Positions 12,155 through 23,564 of a DNA stretch of 64,000 nt are shown here, in pieces; positions within the stretch are counted from its first letter, which is position 1, and every line of letters begins with the position of its first letter. The stretch lies in assembly GCA_918026815.1 (NCBI GenBank), contig CAKJVC010000012.1, positions 2,604,001 to 2,668,000 on the forward strand, in the 5' to 3' direction. This stretch comes from Chalara sp. BL73. Lineage: Eukaryota > Ascomycota > Leotiomycetes > Helotiales. The notes beneath the pieces were generated by a model that worked only from the letters and a program-made list of their open reading frames with translations, was not told the DNA's origin and ran no database searches. Position numbers and translations under genes: made by a program.

Positions 12155-13665
12155 ATGTCCTCCGTCTTGTCAAACCGTGGTCAAGAGAATGTGGCCGGGC
12201 TCAGTCTCCCATGGAGGTTTGCTCCCGGTCCTGCAAACCGCTATGATAAAGTCAAAAACCCCAATGGGCTCATTTCGTTTGCCACTGCCGAAATTGTGAG
12301 TAACTACAGACCTCTTCTGTTTTGTGTAGTCACTGAATCTGTTCCTAGGTCGGCGTACAAGACGAGCTCGCAGAATTTGTTCAGAAGAATGTGACCATTC
12401 CGCCGGAAGCATTTCTATACAGCTTCTCCTCGGCAGGGGGACCACGATTTCCAGTAGCTATGGCAAATTTCTTGAATGAAAATTTTGCTCCTTCCAAGCC
12501 TGTTACCGCAGCGAACATTATCACTGGTGGTGGAGTAACCACTACCGAAGACATGATTGCCTTCAATATCGCCGATCCAGGTGATGGAATCTTGGTGAGC
12601 GCACCAATATATGGTAGGTTCGAGCTCGATTTTGGCAACGAAGCAAGATTGAAGATCGTATATGCAAAAATGAATGATGTCGACTCCTTCGCACCCGGAC
12701 CAGACGGTGTGGTTGGGAGATTCAGAGAGGCTTTTGATAATGCGAAAAATCAAGGAGTAAGGATCAGAGCTGTGCTTCTGAGTAATCCAAGTAATCCCTT
12801 AGGCAAGTCTTCTCCTGATCCGAATCTGCTCATATAATGACATTGATCAAAGGCGAATACTATCCACGTCAAACGTTGAAAGATATCCTTGAGTTCTGTG
12901 AGGAGAAGCAAATCCACCTCATCAGCGATGAAGTGTACGGGCTTTCAGGCTTCGACACCGGTGTTGCAGCAACACCGTTCACATCTGTTTTGTCTTTCGA
13001 TACCATCGGTCTGATTAATCCTGATCTTGTCCACGTCTTGTATGGCCTAAGCAAAGATTTCGGTGCCGCGGGGCTCAGACTAGGATGTCTTATAACACGC
13101 AGCCAACCAGTGCTCCAAGGATGCACCTCAATAGTGTAAGAAAGTTCCTGTTCTAAAATGCCTGGTCTAATTAGCCTTTCCAGCCGTTTCCACAATCCCT
13201 CTGGTCCATCAATAGCCATTGGAACTGCAATACTAGAAGATAAAATTTTCTATAAGTCCTTCTTAGCACGTTGTCGTGAACATCTTGCCACCGGATACCG
13301 TACCGCATCTCAGGCTCTTGATCGCTTAGGTATCAACTATCGAAAGAGTGGTAATGCAGGTCTGTTCCTCTATGTTGACTTTTCAAACTACCTGCCGAAA
13401 GAAGGTGAGCACAAAGAGCGTGAATTCGTTCTAGCACAGCATTTTGTTGATCATGGAATTTTTCTCCATCCTGGAGAAGAGCACTGTGAGAACCCAGGTT
13501 GGTTCAGGCTAGTATTTGCCTCGTTGACTGAGGAAGAGTTAGCCGAGGCGCTGAAACGGTAGGAAAACTTATCCAATGAAACATCATTAAGGCTAATCGG
13601 AACTTCTGAATAGATTGTCGAGGGCTGTGAACCAGCCTCTAACCGCATTCAAAGCGCCAAGTTGA
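12155..13665 (+). CDS. ACC-synthase-like PLP-dependent aminotransferase
   Basis: This is a fold-type I PLP enzyme of the aminotransferase class I/II, ACC-synthase-like group, which in fungi includes GliI-type C-S lyases of epipolythiodioxopiperazine pathways. Five exons (12155-12295, 12349-12802, 12853-13135, 13184-13558, 13614-13665) give 434 residues. Visible motifs are SNPSNPLG (about 192-199), SDEVYGLS (223-230) with the Asp and Tyr that hold the cofactor, and LSKDFGAAGLRLG with the Schiff-base Lys266. The C-terminal HPGEEHCENPGWFRLVFA block is typical of the group. Intron 2 (12803-12852) begins with GC: its AG|GCAAGT donor fits the GC-AG class and keeps the frame exactly across the conserved NPLG-YYPRQTL junction. 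The reaction cannot be told from sequence: deaminase, transaminase and C-S lyase are all possible. No lesion is visible, unlike its two neighbours. Confidence 0.9.
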
Positions 13666-14375
13666 TGGGCATTGATGATCATGCTCCGGGCAGCATTAGT
13701 ACCAGAACTTTTCAAGAGCAAAGCGGTATTTTGATACTGGAATGATATCATTTATCGAGTCTTCATTCAGACCTTTCACACCGATCGGTATTTCATATTC
13801 CATGACATGACTGTGTAGTAACATGTTCGATTCCCGGATCAATGTCTCTTGGCACATTCCTCACCTCCGAAAGCGCCAACACCCACCCCGCTTCAAGCCC
13901 TCTAAGCGAGACCCCTATCCATTCCGCATCCTCCAACCTCAAAACCGCTTAGTGACATTGCGCATACCAAAGACTGCCTTTCCACCACCGCATTCGCAGA
14001 TCCCTACAAGCTTTACATAAAGACGCGCACAAAAGTAGGCAGCTACTTTTCTTTGATTGGGTCCCTCGAGTATCGCTTAAACAAGCGTAAATAAAAAGTA
14101 ACAAAACGGGCTGTGCATGCTTCGCCTACCCGTGCCATCTTGGCCATTGGCGAACTGCCTCCAGTTAACGAGGCTATCTGGATGCTCAACCCTGAACGAC
14201 GGACAAGCCATGGTGAAAAGCGAACATGGTAGCTGATAGTATATATGTTTATTAACTAGTCTCCCCGTCGAGAGAAGTCAAGAAGAAGAAAAAACAAAAA
14301 ACAAAACACACACACAAACTCTTCAAGAACACTTTTGCAAATCACAAAAATAGAACCCCAAAAACAAACACAAAA
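13666..14375. other. Intergenic, with an A/C-rich leader
   Basis: No gene is seen. A TATATATG element lies at about 14242, and the last 90 bases before the next start are A- and CA-rich, as in many fungal leaders. Confidence 0.45.
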
Positions 14376-15127
14376 ATGACCGACTTCCGCCCCCGCCTCC
14401 CAAACGCCAAATTCGAGGCAGCCGTCCGCTCGTGCTCAGCGGTGGTCTCCCTCGTCCTCTTCATCTTCCTCATCATCCTCACAGCAAAGTACAGCTGGAC
14501 GATCGGCGCGGGCTACGCAGCAGTAAGTTCCAGTCTCCGCTCCTTTCAATTTTGCAGTCCCCAAGTCCAGCAGCCCGATAATAAAATCAAATCACCCTTT
14601 GCCGCACCAAAAAAAAAAAAGGTCTAACACGCTCAAACGCAGGCCGTCTACTTCCTCGGCCTCGACGCCTGCGAAACGGCATCCCTGGCCTTCCCGCGCC
14701 TCCCGCGCCTCCCCGTCGTCCTGGTGACCGCCCTAGACATTATCGGGTTCGTGCTGATCTCGGCGGGGGCAGCGGTGGAGGGGCTCTGCACGTCATACTG
14801 GAACGAGGCGCGGGCGTACGACGAGCGCGAGGAGCGTTGGGCTATCAAGGTCATGATCGTGGGCTGTGTTGCCGCGTAAGTTTTACCCTCCTCCTCCTCA
14901 TATGTTACCCCGCCCGCCCGCCCCCCGAGATCGGATCCAAGATGATCTGAAAAGGGAAGGACGGCCCAAAGAAATAAAGGAGAGAAATGAAAGGGGCTAA
15001 CGAGGAAGATAGAGGGTTTCGGCTCGTGCTTGTGGTGATGAGCTGTACGCAGTGCTGTGTGGCACGCAGGAAGCTGAAGCAGGCGAAGGCAAAGGGAGAG
15101 CGCGTGAGCCGCGCTCTTGAGGTATGA
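14376..15127 (+). CDS. Small MARVEL-like multi-pass membrane protein
   Basis: Three exons (14376-14522, 14643-14875, 15070-15127) give 145 residues in compatible phases. Hydrophobic segments lie at about residues 19-38 (VVSLVLFIFLIILTA), 42-55, 78-98 (LVTALDIIGFVLISAGAAV) and 119-132 (IKVMIVGCVAA), so three or four membrane spans are likely. The C-terminus is short, charged and Lys-rich. The size, the RSCSAVVSLVLF start and the Trp/Tyr-flanked spans recall fungal MARVEL-domain proteins, but I see no diagnostic motif. Function unknown. An A-rich leader before 14376 supports the start. The first intron contains an A-run at about 14610-14621 and the second a long C-rich tract. Confidence 0.7.
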
Positions 15128-15632
15128 GGGCCCGTGTCCTAGTTGATACCGACTAGAGATAGGCGCGGCGATCGAGCTGAGTTAACAACGATACCGGGAA
15201 AATGCGTCATCAGTCTTAATGTCTAATATATAATATCGGGGTTTGGACAGATACTTAATGTATAATGATAGTACATAATATACAGCTAGCATAATTATGG
15301 TAGCACTATTTCAGTGCCTGATCTCGCTATTGACGTCTAACTATTGACGCATCTGACGAACAAAGTCAAATATTGGCCAAAAACCCTCCTTACAACCACA
15401 TCGAGTATCACACCTATCCTTGAACTTTCAAGTTTAATATATCTTTCACTCTATTGTCTGTTGCTGCTCCTAGTAGCATATACTTACATGTCTCAAAACT
15501 GCCAGGTCTAAGGTGTTAGGTATCGTCTCACATCACTAGTCCTCATCATGATCCTCTTGACCAGGGTTCTTCTGAGAAGATATCAACTTCCCTCTCTCCC
15601 CCCCCCCCCCCCGAAAAAACCTTTCGCTTTCT
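15128..15632. other. Convergent spacer with C15 run
   Basis: This lies between the ends of the membrane-protein gene (plus) and the Ser/Gly-rich gene (minus), so it should hold both 3' ends. A run of about 15 C at 15598-15612 lies just past the stop of the minus-strand gene. No gene is seen. Confidence 0.5.
15598..15612. repeat. Poly-C tract, about 15 nt
   Basis: An uninterrupted run of about 15 C (G on the minus strand), just downstream of a stop codon. Its length is likely variable and hard to sequence. Confidence 0.85.
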
Positions 15633-18113
15633 TCACACTCTTTCCCTACGGCCATTGCTGACTTCATCTCCCGTCGCCGCCGGTGCTCGGCGAAGGCTTT
15701 CAATAGTATTTGAGGTCGATGCGAAGGGTAAGCTACCAGAAGGAGATGGGGAAGTAATTATAGTTGTAATTAGAGTGAAAGGACGCTTTGAGGGGATATT
15801 GGGTTGCCATGGAGCTTCTCGTTCGCTATCCGATCTAAGTGATTCTGGTGGTACCAGGAGAATACCTGTAGACGTCTCAACATCGTGCTTGACGTTTCTG
15901 ATGAATCCAAGTCCAGGAAACCCGTTTTCTATAGCAACTTGGGTAGCACCAGCTATAGTTGGTTGGTTCCCTGCAGAAGCTCCAAAAACCAGTTTTGCAT
16001 TGAGAGCGGCGGTCGGAAATAAGTTTCCATTTCCAATCACATTATTGGTATTTTCTGTAGCTGCGTTCAAGGCTTCGCTCCCGGCTGCACCAATATCTCC
16101 AAGGCCGCCATTAAGACCAATGTTACCTACCCCAGCAGTAACTCTACTGACAGCAGTCGATAATGCATTCCCGCCTTCAAGTCCGCCGTTCAGTAATGTT
16201 ATTTCGATATGTCCATGACCTACTATACTAGTTCCTACATCTGTGGATGTTGCCAAAGTACCAAGGCCGCTTGTAGGTAATTCATTAGCGCCACTGCTGA
16301 TGATGGCAATCACTGTACTTAATAGACCGCCGTTCAGGCCAGGAATACTTCCTAGTACTGAAGCGAGCCCTGCTATGAAACTTTCTCCACCAACAGCAAC
16401 CTTTCCATCAGATGATGAAGGCAACGACGTTGCTGCAGACTGGTCAGGGAAACATGAGGTAAGACAATCACCGCCAGTACCAAGACTACCGAGGGCTCCA
16501 AAAGGTCCTTGGGTAGCAGTATGCGAAGCTACAGGAAAAGCTGTTGCGGCTCCCGAGAATGAAAGTGTGGTAGATTCTCCCAGTAAAGAACTTGTACGAA
16601 AAGCAAGAAGCGAAGATGAAGGAGACCCAAAGAGGCAGTTCTCTACCAAGAACTCCAGGGATCCGTCAGCACACCTAATAGTCGGTAACAGGTTGCTAGA
16701 TACTTGTGGATTGACTTTTGGCGGAAGGCTTCCGGTGAGAATATTTGTAAAAAGGGCAGAGATTGGTCTCGTAGAGGAATAAGAGTATCTGGGATGATGT
16801 AAATACATGGAGTTTAGGCTTAAAATAGACTTTGCTCGAGTGCAATATGGAAGGAACTTACGAGCCACCCCTACCAAAGACGACTGAAGATTCCGTACTG
16901 GCCGGATTAGCTGAGCTCTGCGCGCAATGTGCGGAGCAGGTGTGATTTGTGTTTGAAAAAGAGCGTGATGGAACAGGTGAGGCGTGCAATGTTGTGGTAT
17001 TTGACCCAAAGCTGTATGGATTCGATTGTGGACATAAACTTAGGGTACAATGTTAGCCTTAGCTACAAGACTGGCAGTTGTTAGGAGAAACATCCATTAG
17101 TATTGGATGACACATGAATATGAACATAATAAATAAAAATTAGAAAACCACAGTTGCCAAATGTCACTGAAGGACACTTTTCTACTCACCTGATAGTTTC
17201 TGTGACGGTGATTGCACTCATGAAGCTAAAAAACGTAGCTATTGATTCATAGTGGGTACTATGCCAAGTCTCAGTAACGTAGCAAGTCAAGGTAACATGC
17301 TCAGGGCATGTTGGAGTAACCACTGGTGGGCATGCGGTAGGAATGGGAGGCAAAAATTGTAGAGGCGTTCCTATAGAAGAAGGAACCATATCACCCGAAA
17401 ATGAAGGCGTTATCGTGAGGTTAAGCTTGAATAATGGCGGAGAGCCATTCGAAACTGTCTGTGGGTCTATCTTGTTCGTAGGAGGAGAGGGAAGCTGATA
17501 GCTTGGTGATGAATTACGATAATCGCTTGACGAACTGTGCTGTATGTCGGTGGGGATGCTCGTAAGTGGAGCATGGTTTCCTCCAGGTTCGTTGCTCAGT
17601 GTGGTAGATATGGTAGACGACCCGACAGTCAGGCTGGCCGCTAAGTCCTCTTCATCATCTCCATTTTCAACCACAACACTGAGAACGGCTGAACCCTCGT
17701 TTAGAATGCTGGCCACAATCGACACAACGTTCATTCCTTCTGATACATCGACAGATACAAGCTTACTTCTGTCGTTTTCAAGTGTATCCGGAATGGCAGT
17801 ACCCTTAGTTAGTCCTGGTTCAAGATTCGATCCGCTAGCCTGATCTAGAGAGGCTGCTTCTACATTGTTTACCAGGTGTCTAAAAATACTTTAGTACGTA
17901 CACCTTCATTGCGCAACACCGATGGTCTATCACTCACCTCCACGGTAAGGCAAATTCAATGGTTGATCCATCCCTTTTGACAACTTCAAGAGGCTCTTTC
18001 TTATTGGAGAAGAGTTCGAAGATTTCCCCCAGAGATATCAGGGTTACTATTGAAATACTCGTAAGAATTATTGCCACAGCCTGGGGCCTCAATTTGCGAA
18101 GTGGCGTAGGCAT
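15633..18113 (-). CDS. Ser/Thr-rich protein with N-terminal membrane anchor and NGGL repeats
   Basis: I do not recognise a family. Four exons (18113-17938, 17879-17190, 17038-16862, 16788-15633) join in matching phases to 732 residues. The protein starts MPTPLRKLRPQ, followed by a hydrophobic stretch (about 13-31, AVAIILTSISIVTLISLG), which looks like a type II anchor or uncleaved signal. A Ser/Thr/Pro-rich region (to about 240) with several N-x-S/T sites leads to a Cys-containing part (PPIPTACPPVVTPTCPE, NHTCSAHC), and then to a Gly/Ala-rich region where the tetrapeptide NGGL recurs (GLNGGLL, LLNGGLEGG, GLNGGLGD; DNA about 16100-16350). The make-up suggests an extracellular or cell-wall-facing protein. 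The 151-nt intron 17189-17039 is longer than its neighbours but has a CTAAC branch site. The start is the first ATG before the anchor. Confidence 0.68.
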
Positions 18114-18328
18114 GGCTACTCGAAACTATGATCAAGTCACTTGGATATATATTAGTAAGTGCTTACCATCAGTGGCAGGCGAGAAAATACCGATGGTAAT
18201 TGCAAAGAAGCATGGGTCAGAATAAATCTGAAGGGATATGGGCTAGTAATTGATTCCGAAATATAGTCTAAGACGGTTGGTGTGTCAAAATTAATGGTCG
18301 AGTAACTATTTTGTTACGTGCTCTGATC

Positions 18329-19027
18329 CTATAGATACTGGTAGGTGAGATTGAAATAATCGAGAAAAACGCAGAGCTCGCAAGGAGGAAATTGGCTAGC
18401 AGGATGGTCTCGCTCGGGTGGAGGGGAAGGGTCAAAGAGAGGGGATAGAATAATCTCAGCGGCGCTGTCAGGACCTACTTGCCGGAGAGATTTTCGATAC
18501 GCAGCAGTTTCGTGACTTAGACTGGCCAGAGAAACAGCAGCTTCCGGGTTCGGGCTACCAAGATTATCAAGGAAATCCGTACCTCCTTGGTCAAAATCCT
18601 CGAGAAAGCTGGTGACAAAGCTTAACTCAGCGTCGCTGAGTATATTCGGCGATTGTGGCAGCTGCGGCCGATTATGGCGATGCCAGAACTGAGTTTGAGG
18701 GAGAAACTCTTGTCTGAAGAAAAGTGTAAAATAGTGGTCAATGACAACAAAGGAGAGAGTCAGCGGATAGAGCAACCAACAGAAAATTATTGGGCCTGCT
18801 ATTAGACCCAAGGGACCAGCGCAGAACACAGAGAGGCAAAGGAGGGTTGCATTGATATATACCCGTAATTTGAACCAATGCCACAAGAACAGCCAAAGCA
18901 CATATAGTGATCTCAGACTAATAACCAGCAACTCCCAAAGCCGCATCTGATTGCCTGTGAGGAGGTTGACTCTATAGACCTCTTCAGCGATTGGGTATGA
19001 AAGGTTTAGTAGACAGATCTCATCCAA
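18329..19027 (-). CDS. Hypothetical membrane protein, gene model incomplete
   Basis: The open frame holds about 233 codons with no ATG at its upper end; the first in-frame ATG is at 18946, giving 205 residues. It has two or three hydrophobic segments (WELLVISLRSLYVLWLFLW; INATLLCLSVFCAGPLGL; IIFCWLLYPLTLSFVVI), then a polar, acidic, Pro-rich tail (about 90 residues) ending at 18329. The frame continues upstream to a possible acceptor near 19060. A coding-like frame at 19190-19430 (LMHRIDGLDVLIHFLLRSTVIY) ends at a phase-compatible but non-consensus GT, so the gene may extend to a start near 19698. The junctions are weak and I do not draw them. No family recognised. Confidence 0.5.
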   Translation of the reverse strand: MDEICLLNLSYPIAEEVYRVNLLTGNQMRLWELLVISLRSLYVLWLFLWHWFKLRVYINATLLCLSVFCAGPLGLIAGPIIFCWLLYPLTLSFVVIDHYFTLFFRQEFLPQTQFWHRHNRPQLPQSPNILSDAELSFVTSFLEDFDQGGTDFLDNLGSPNPEAAVSLASLSHETAAYRKSLRQVGPDSAAEIILSPLFDPSPPPERDHPASQFPPCELCVFLDYFNLTYQYL

Positions 19028-20018
19028 GTCTCCAGAGGTAGCGACGCTGTCAGCAGATCTATGGGCTCATAAAGTGGCCTATATTGTGGCGTGCCGTATA
19101 GCTGAAGGCACTAGGTGAGCAGACAGAAGATTAGAATCCTGAACCTGTTGATGTGGATTTCCAAACTTATTGGAAGGTGTGTCTATGAAGAGACAACCTT
19201 CGGTATGCTGCGAGCAGTCCGACAATCACGAACTTCAGCACAGGCAACTTCCAAGATACAGACAAGATGTAAATGACCGTGGAGCGGAGTAGAAAGTGTA
19301 TCAAGACGTCTAGCCCGTCAATCCTATGCATCAATGTTGATGCATGCGTCGTATAGCAAGAGCAGAGGAGAAGGTGAGCCAGGCACGGAATTGAAGACTT
19401 TAAGTTGTCGAACTTGAATTCGATGAATAAGGGAAGAAGGGAGATCCGCACCGACGAGCGCAGGAGAGAAGCGAATGTGTGAATTGTAGTTGTGCAGCGA
19501 GACTGAGGACCTAAATGCCAAAAGTTGAGCAAGTTGATGGACGAAAGAGAAGGAAGAGAGGAGAAAGAAGCATTCTGATAAGATCTCCATAGATAATGTC
19601 GTTGTTTCCTCCACTGAGAGGATATGTGGACTTTTGGATCTTGTATGGAGGTCCCTCTTTCCCTTATCAAGGACGTATGATGGGGTGGACATTGGCATGC
19701 TCTTTCTATATTTGTTGATGAAGTAAGGGTTCCACTAAAAAAAATCAGGATAATAAGAGAGGATACGAAGCTGTAGCAAAACCAGGGAATTCAAGAGGTG
19801 GCACGCAAAAGCTGTCTGTTGGGAGATTGAACCTATATATTGATGCGAATACACTTTTCATAAAGCAGATTTCAAGGTAATTGATTATAGTCACATGTAT
19901 CAAGTGGAGTGAATGTATTGAGGAAACCTTTTATTGGCATAGCTACCCTTTTGGCTCCCTCTCAATGCAGGTCATTTCCCCAGTGAACCCCAAACGCAAA
20001 CCACGAATATTTCCCAAA
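19028..20018. other. Possible 5' part of the membrane-protein gene, then spacer
   Basis: On the minus strand, 19170-19698 has two overlapping long frames, one starting MPMSTPSYVLDKG and one with hydrophobic segments. Either could contribute upstream exons of the gene ending at 18329. The rest, 19700-20018, holds the 3' end of the ribosomal protein gene and shows no frame of interest. Confidence 0.3.
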
Positions 20019-20936
20019 CTAGTATCGCTTGCCAGCCCGTAAAGTATCTCCGAACTCCTCCAAAGGACTGCGGATGAGCTTGGTCTCCTTCCATAAGTTG
20101 GGGGTCAAGTAGCCGTATGTGTTACCAACAGCAACGAAAGTGGCCTTAAGGGTGTTCTCCAGAGTCTTAGTAGATCCGGAAGAGGAGGTGTAGATATCAT
20201 CGACACCAGCGAGCTGGAGAAGACGCTTGACAGCGGGCGAGGCGACCAAACCGGTGCCACGGGGAGCTGGGATAAGCTGCAAAAAAAATAAGCTACAGGC
20301 TAGACATTTAAGATGCACCAATACTTACACGGACGGAGACGGAACCGCACTTGCCACTCTCCTTAGTAGGAAGAGAGTGAGGAAGACCCAAATTTGTACC
20401 CCAGTATCCTCTTCGAATTGGCAGAACGCTCAACTTTGCAATGATGATAGCGGCACGGATAGCAGTCGCTACTTCCTTGGAGGTCTTGATACCGAGACCA
20501 ACATGTCCCTCAGAATCGCCAATAACAACGATGGCCTTGAAACGAGTGCGTTGACCGGCACGGGTTTGCTTCTGAACTGGCTTGATCTGTAGTTTACAAA
20601 TATCAGTCTATGTTGCACATCCGGGACAAGTGCAAGTATGCGTCATACCTTCATCACCTCATCCTTAAGCTTTGGCAAGAAGAAATCAACAATTTGATAC
20701 TCCTTGATAGGCAAAGAATGCAGATAGATCTCCTCCATTGACTTGATCTTTCCCTCCTTGACAAGGCGACCAAGCTTGGTGACTGGCTGCCATTCCTTTT
20801 CTTCTGACTTGTTTGCTCCGCGACGGGGTCCTCGTCTTCCACGTCCACGGCCTCTGTCTCCACGGTCTCCTCCACGAGATCCAAATCCTCCACGATCGCC
20901 GCGGGAAGCAGCTCCGCCTCTGGGTGCGTCAGCCAT
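20019..20936 (-). CDS. RPS2: Small ribosomal subunit protein uS5 (40S S2)
   Basis: This is a core component of the 40S subunit at the mRNA entry and decoding region. Three exons (20936-20649, 20586-20329, 20276-20019) give 267 residues, the usual eukaryotic length. The N-terminus is an RGG/GRG-rich tail (about residues 5-42, typical substrate of arginine methylation). The S5 RNA-binding domain follows (about 75-150), then the C-terminal S5 fold ([21 protein letters not shown]). Both introns (62 and 52 nt) are phase 0. Identity is certain from the near-universal sequence. The start is the ATG at the beginning of the RGG tail. Confidence 0.98.
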
Positions 20937-21787
20937 GTTGTCGAATTGGGTTGTAGTGGTCAATTCGAGAGGGCGTTGCGACGTTGAACTTTTGTAAATC
21001 ACTTAGCACCAAAATTAATTTTGGTGGTGAGTCTAGCTTGTGTGAGTCGGTTAGCGAGATCACGTGATAGAACATAAGTTCATGCCTCAGGCTGATAGGA
21101 GGGGTAACTTTTGATGCCCTCCTGAGAGAGTCCTGATAGACCCACAAGCTTCAACTCCCTCCGAAATTTGTAAGTGAAATCTCATATACTAAATAGCTGC
21201 TCTGATGTGCATTTCATCTTGAGAACTTTTGACTGGAGCGAGAATCGAATTATAGCACGGAACTTTTTATGGAGAATAGGCTGGGTAGCTGTTTATCATG
21301 CATCAGACTCTAGTTGAGCCATCTCAAATTGATGGTTAGTATCCTCTGCAGGAGAATATATGGGTAGTGGATAAATTAACTTTTGATTGGAATGTGTTCA
21401 GCGAACAGACTTTGTGTTACGAAAGAAACATTCCATCGTTTCTCCTATAATCCTACAACGTTGGTTCCATTACTCCGTATATCCCATCCCCTCAGCCTAT
21501 GATAACGCCTGGACGCAAAATGTATTTGTCCGATCTTGTTGTTGGGGATATAAGCCTTGAATTCAATCCGGTCTCTCCTACGAGACAACGCCTGATCATC
21601 ACACGTAGGTGTTGAACATGATAAGCCGTGCTGGTATCAGCACATTTCTTCAACCTTTATTCCTTCGCCTGACGCTATAAAATGCTTCATATGAATTGAT
21701 CCAAGAGTCGTTGCATTATCTCTTGTGCTTCATTTCGGCCACATCAACGCTTCTTTATTTGCATTTTCTACCATACTAGTCCAAACG
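20937..21787. other. Promoter of RPS2 and 3' region of the Zn2Cys6 gene
   Basis: About 850 bases between two minus-strand genes. A palindromic ATCACGTGAT lies at about 21059-21068, upstream of RPS2. Otherwise nothing is seen. Confidence 0.4.
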
Positions 21788-23564
21788 CTACCAGGAGAAA
21801 GTCGTTTCCCTATAAGCGTGTGTGCCATTCGGACTAAGCACCGAGGATGTTAACTGGACTGCCAGCCAGCGTTCATCGGAGCTGAGGTTTAAGTACGTGA
21901 TCATTTGTCGGGCCGGTTCTGGTATAGGCTCGGAGTCCTCCTGGATCCCTTCACCCTCAATGCTTGATAGCCATGCGCAAAGTCGAGCTACTGTAATTGT
22001 GTCAAAGCACAAGCCTTCTCGTCGAGCATGAGACCACAAAAGTGCGATAGATTGGCGGCGAATTCTCCGGTCTCGACATTTCGTAGCAGTTATAGCAAGA
22101 GGAAGGATGGTGCCCATGTCTAATGTGAATCTAGAGGTATTGGTTGGATCATCCGTATTGGAGAGAAGATGGTTGCACTTGGACAGGATCTCAGCGAATA
22201 GATGATTATATTGGTCAAAGAGCATTTCCGTATGTTGGACGCTTGAAGCTAGAAGAATAGTAGCTAGGTTGTAGTAGATGCTAAGAACCGTCGACATGTC
22301 AGCCCTGATAGCTCCAGAGCTGAGTTCCTCAATGAATATTCCTTGAAATGACGTTCGCCATTGAAGTAATTGTGCCGTATAATGCTCGTGTTTCTGAAGC
22401 CAGATCGGGGTGAGAAGCTCCTCTGGACTCTGCTGAGAATGAACTACAGATTGTCGATATAATTGTGCTATACCGCAAAAGAGAAAGTCCCATTGCTCAC
22501 GAGCTTCCTGGGTGCTGTCAAAATTATCCGGAACTACGACATCTTCCCATGGCAATTCCGGAGTAGGGAATGGTGGTTGTACATAGAGTGCTTGAGAATC
22601 GAGTCGTGCGAACATCCTTCCCAAATCATCCACCAAGCCATCTTGAATCTCTGATCTAGAATCCTGTGACAGACGGGCAGCTAGACCTCTCCGAGCAAGC
22701 CTCCAATCTGTGAGCAACCTCGTACCACCCCTCAAATGTGTCAAAGATCCATCATAATTTCCTTGAAATGCTTCAAAACACATGAATAGAACGCAGGATG
22801 TTAAAGAGGTTCGCAAGTGGCGTCGTCCGTCATTAAGAATAGTTCTCAAGGATGCAACGGCTCTACTATAGTGTCTCAGTGCATGTTGATGATGTTCGTC
22901 TAGGCGATGTTGGTCAGGTTGTGGAAAGCCGGAAAGTGATAATTTGGTCGGAAAGGATGTGACCTCTAATGACTTGGCAAGGGCTCCCAAAGCGATCACT
23001 GCGAACCTAATGGGAGGATCGTGGTGGCATAGTTGGGGAACTTTTTCTGTCCAGAATCCAGGATCAAATGCCCCGCACAACTCTTTTGACGTTTTGTCGC
23101 AAAATCTTTGAAAATACCGGCGCTCTTCGTTATCCCCAGGAATGGAAACGCTCGGCGAATATGCCACTGCTGTTAAAGGCCGTGGGTGGATAGTGACAGG
23201 AGCAAGATTTTTGGAGGAGTCCTCTGCCATTTCCGGAGCATATCCACCACACTCCCGTCCAAGGTTTTGGCACCTAATACATCCTGGCTTTGTCTCATCG
23301 CACTTCACGCGACGCTGTCTGCATACAGTCAGTTTGATGGACCTTTGACAGAAAAGTCGTACATGCTGATTGAAAATAGAGACGAGTTATATGCTGACTC
23401 GTGGGTCGAGAGACGTACTTGCATGTCGAGCAGCCAGTCTTGGACCGCGGCCCACTCTTCCGCAGACCTTGACTCCTAGAAGAATGCTCTGGGGAAGCTT
23501 GGTCGGGAGCCGCGAACTGGTTGAAGAATTTATAAACGTTTGGATAAGGAAGCTTCAAAGCCAT
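21788..23564 (-). CDS. Zn2Cys6 transcription factor with fungal-specific C-terminal domain
   Basis: This is a predicted nuclear DNA-binding regulator of 558 residues in two exons (23564-23419 and 23318-21788). The intron (100 nt, CTGAC branch) falls inside the zinc cluster. The six cysteines are C45, C48, C55, C62, C65 and C72, with spacing C-x2-C-x6-C-x6-C-x2-C-x6-C. The rest is a long helical region of the PF11951 type (HALRHYSRAVASLRTIL near 150, FEAFQGNYDGSLTHLRGG near 190), common in regulators of metabolism and mating. The start ATG gives 44 residues before the first Cys; other starts are possible. No flanking metabolic genes point to a target. Confidence 0.88.

Noticed and set aside
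13822..13845. tRNA B-box-like GTTCGATTCC
   Set aside because: No A box, acceptor stem or anticodon arm can be built in the preceding 60 bases.
16243..16782. 179-codon plus-strand frame opposite the Ser/Gly-rich gene
   Set aside because: Shadow of the minus-strand gene, whose four exons match in phase and have proper splice sites.
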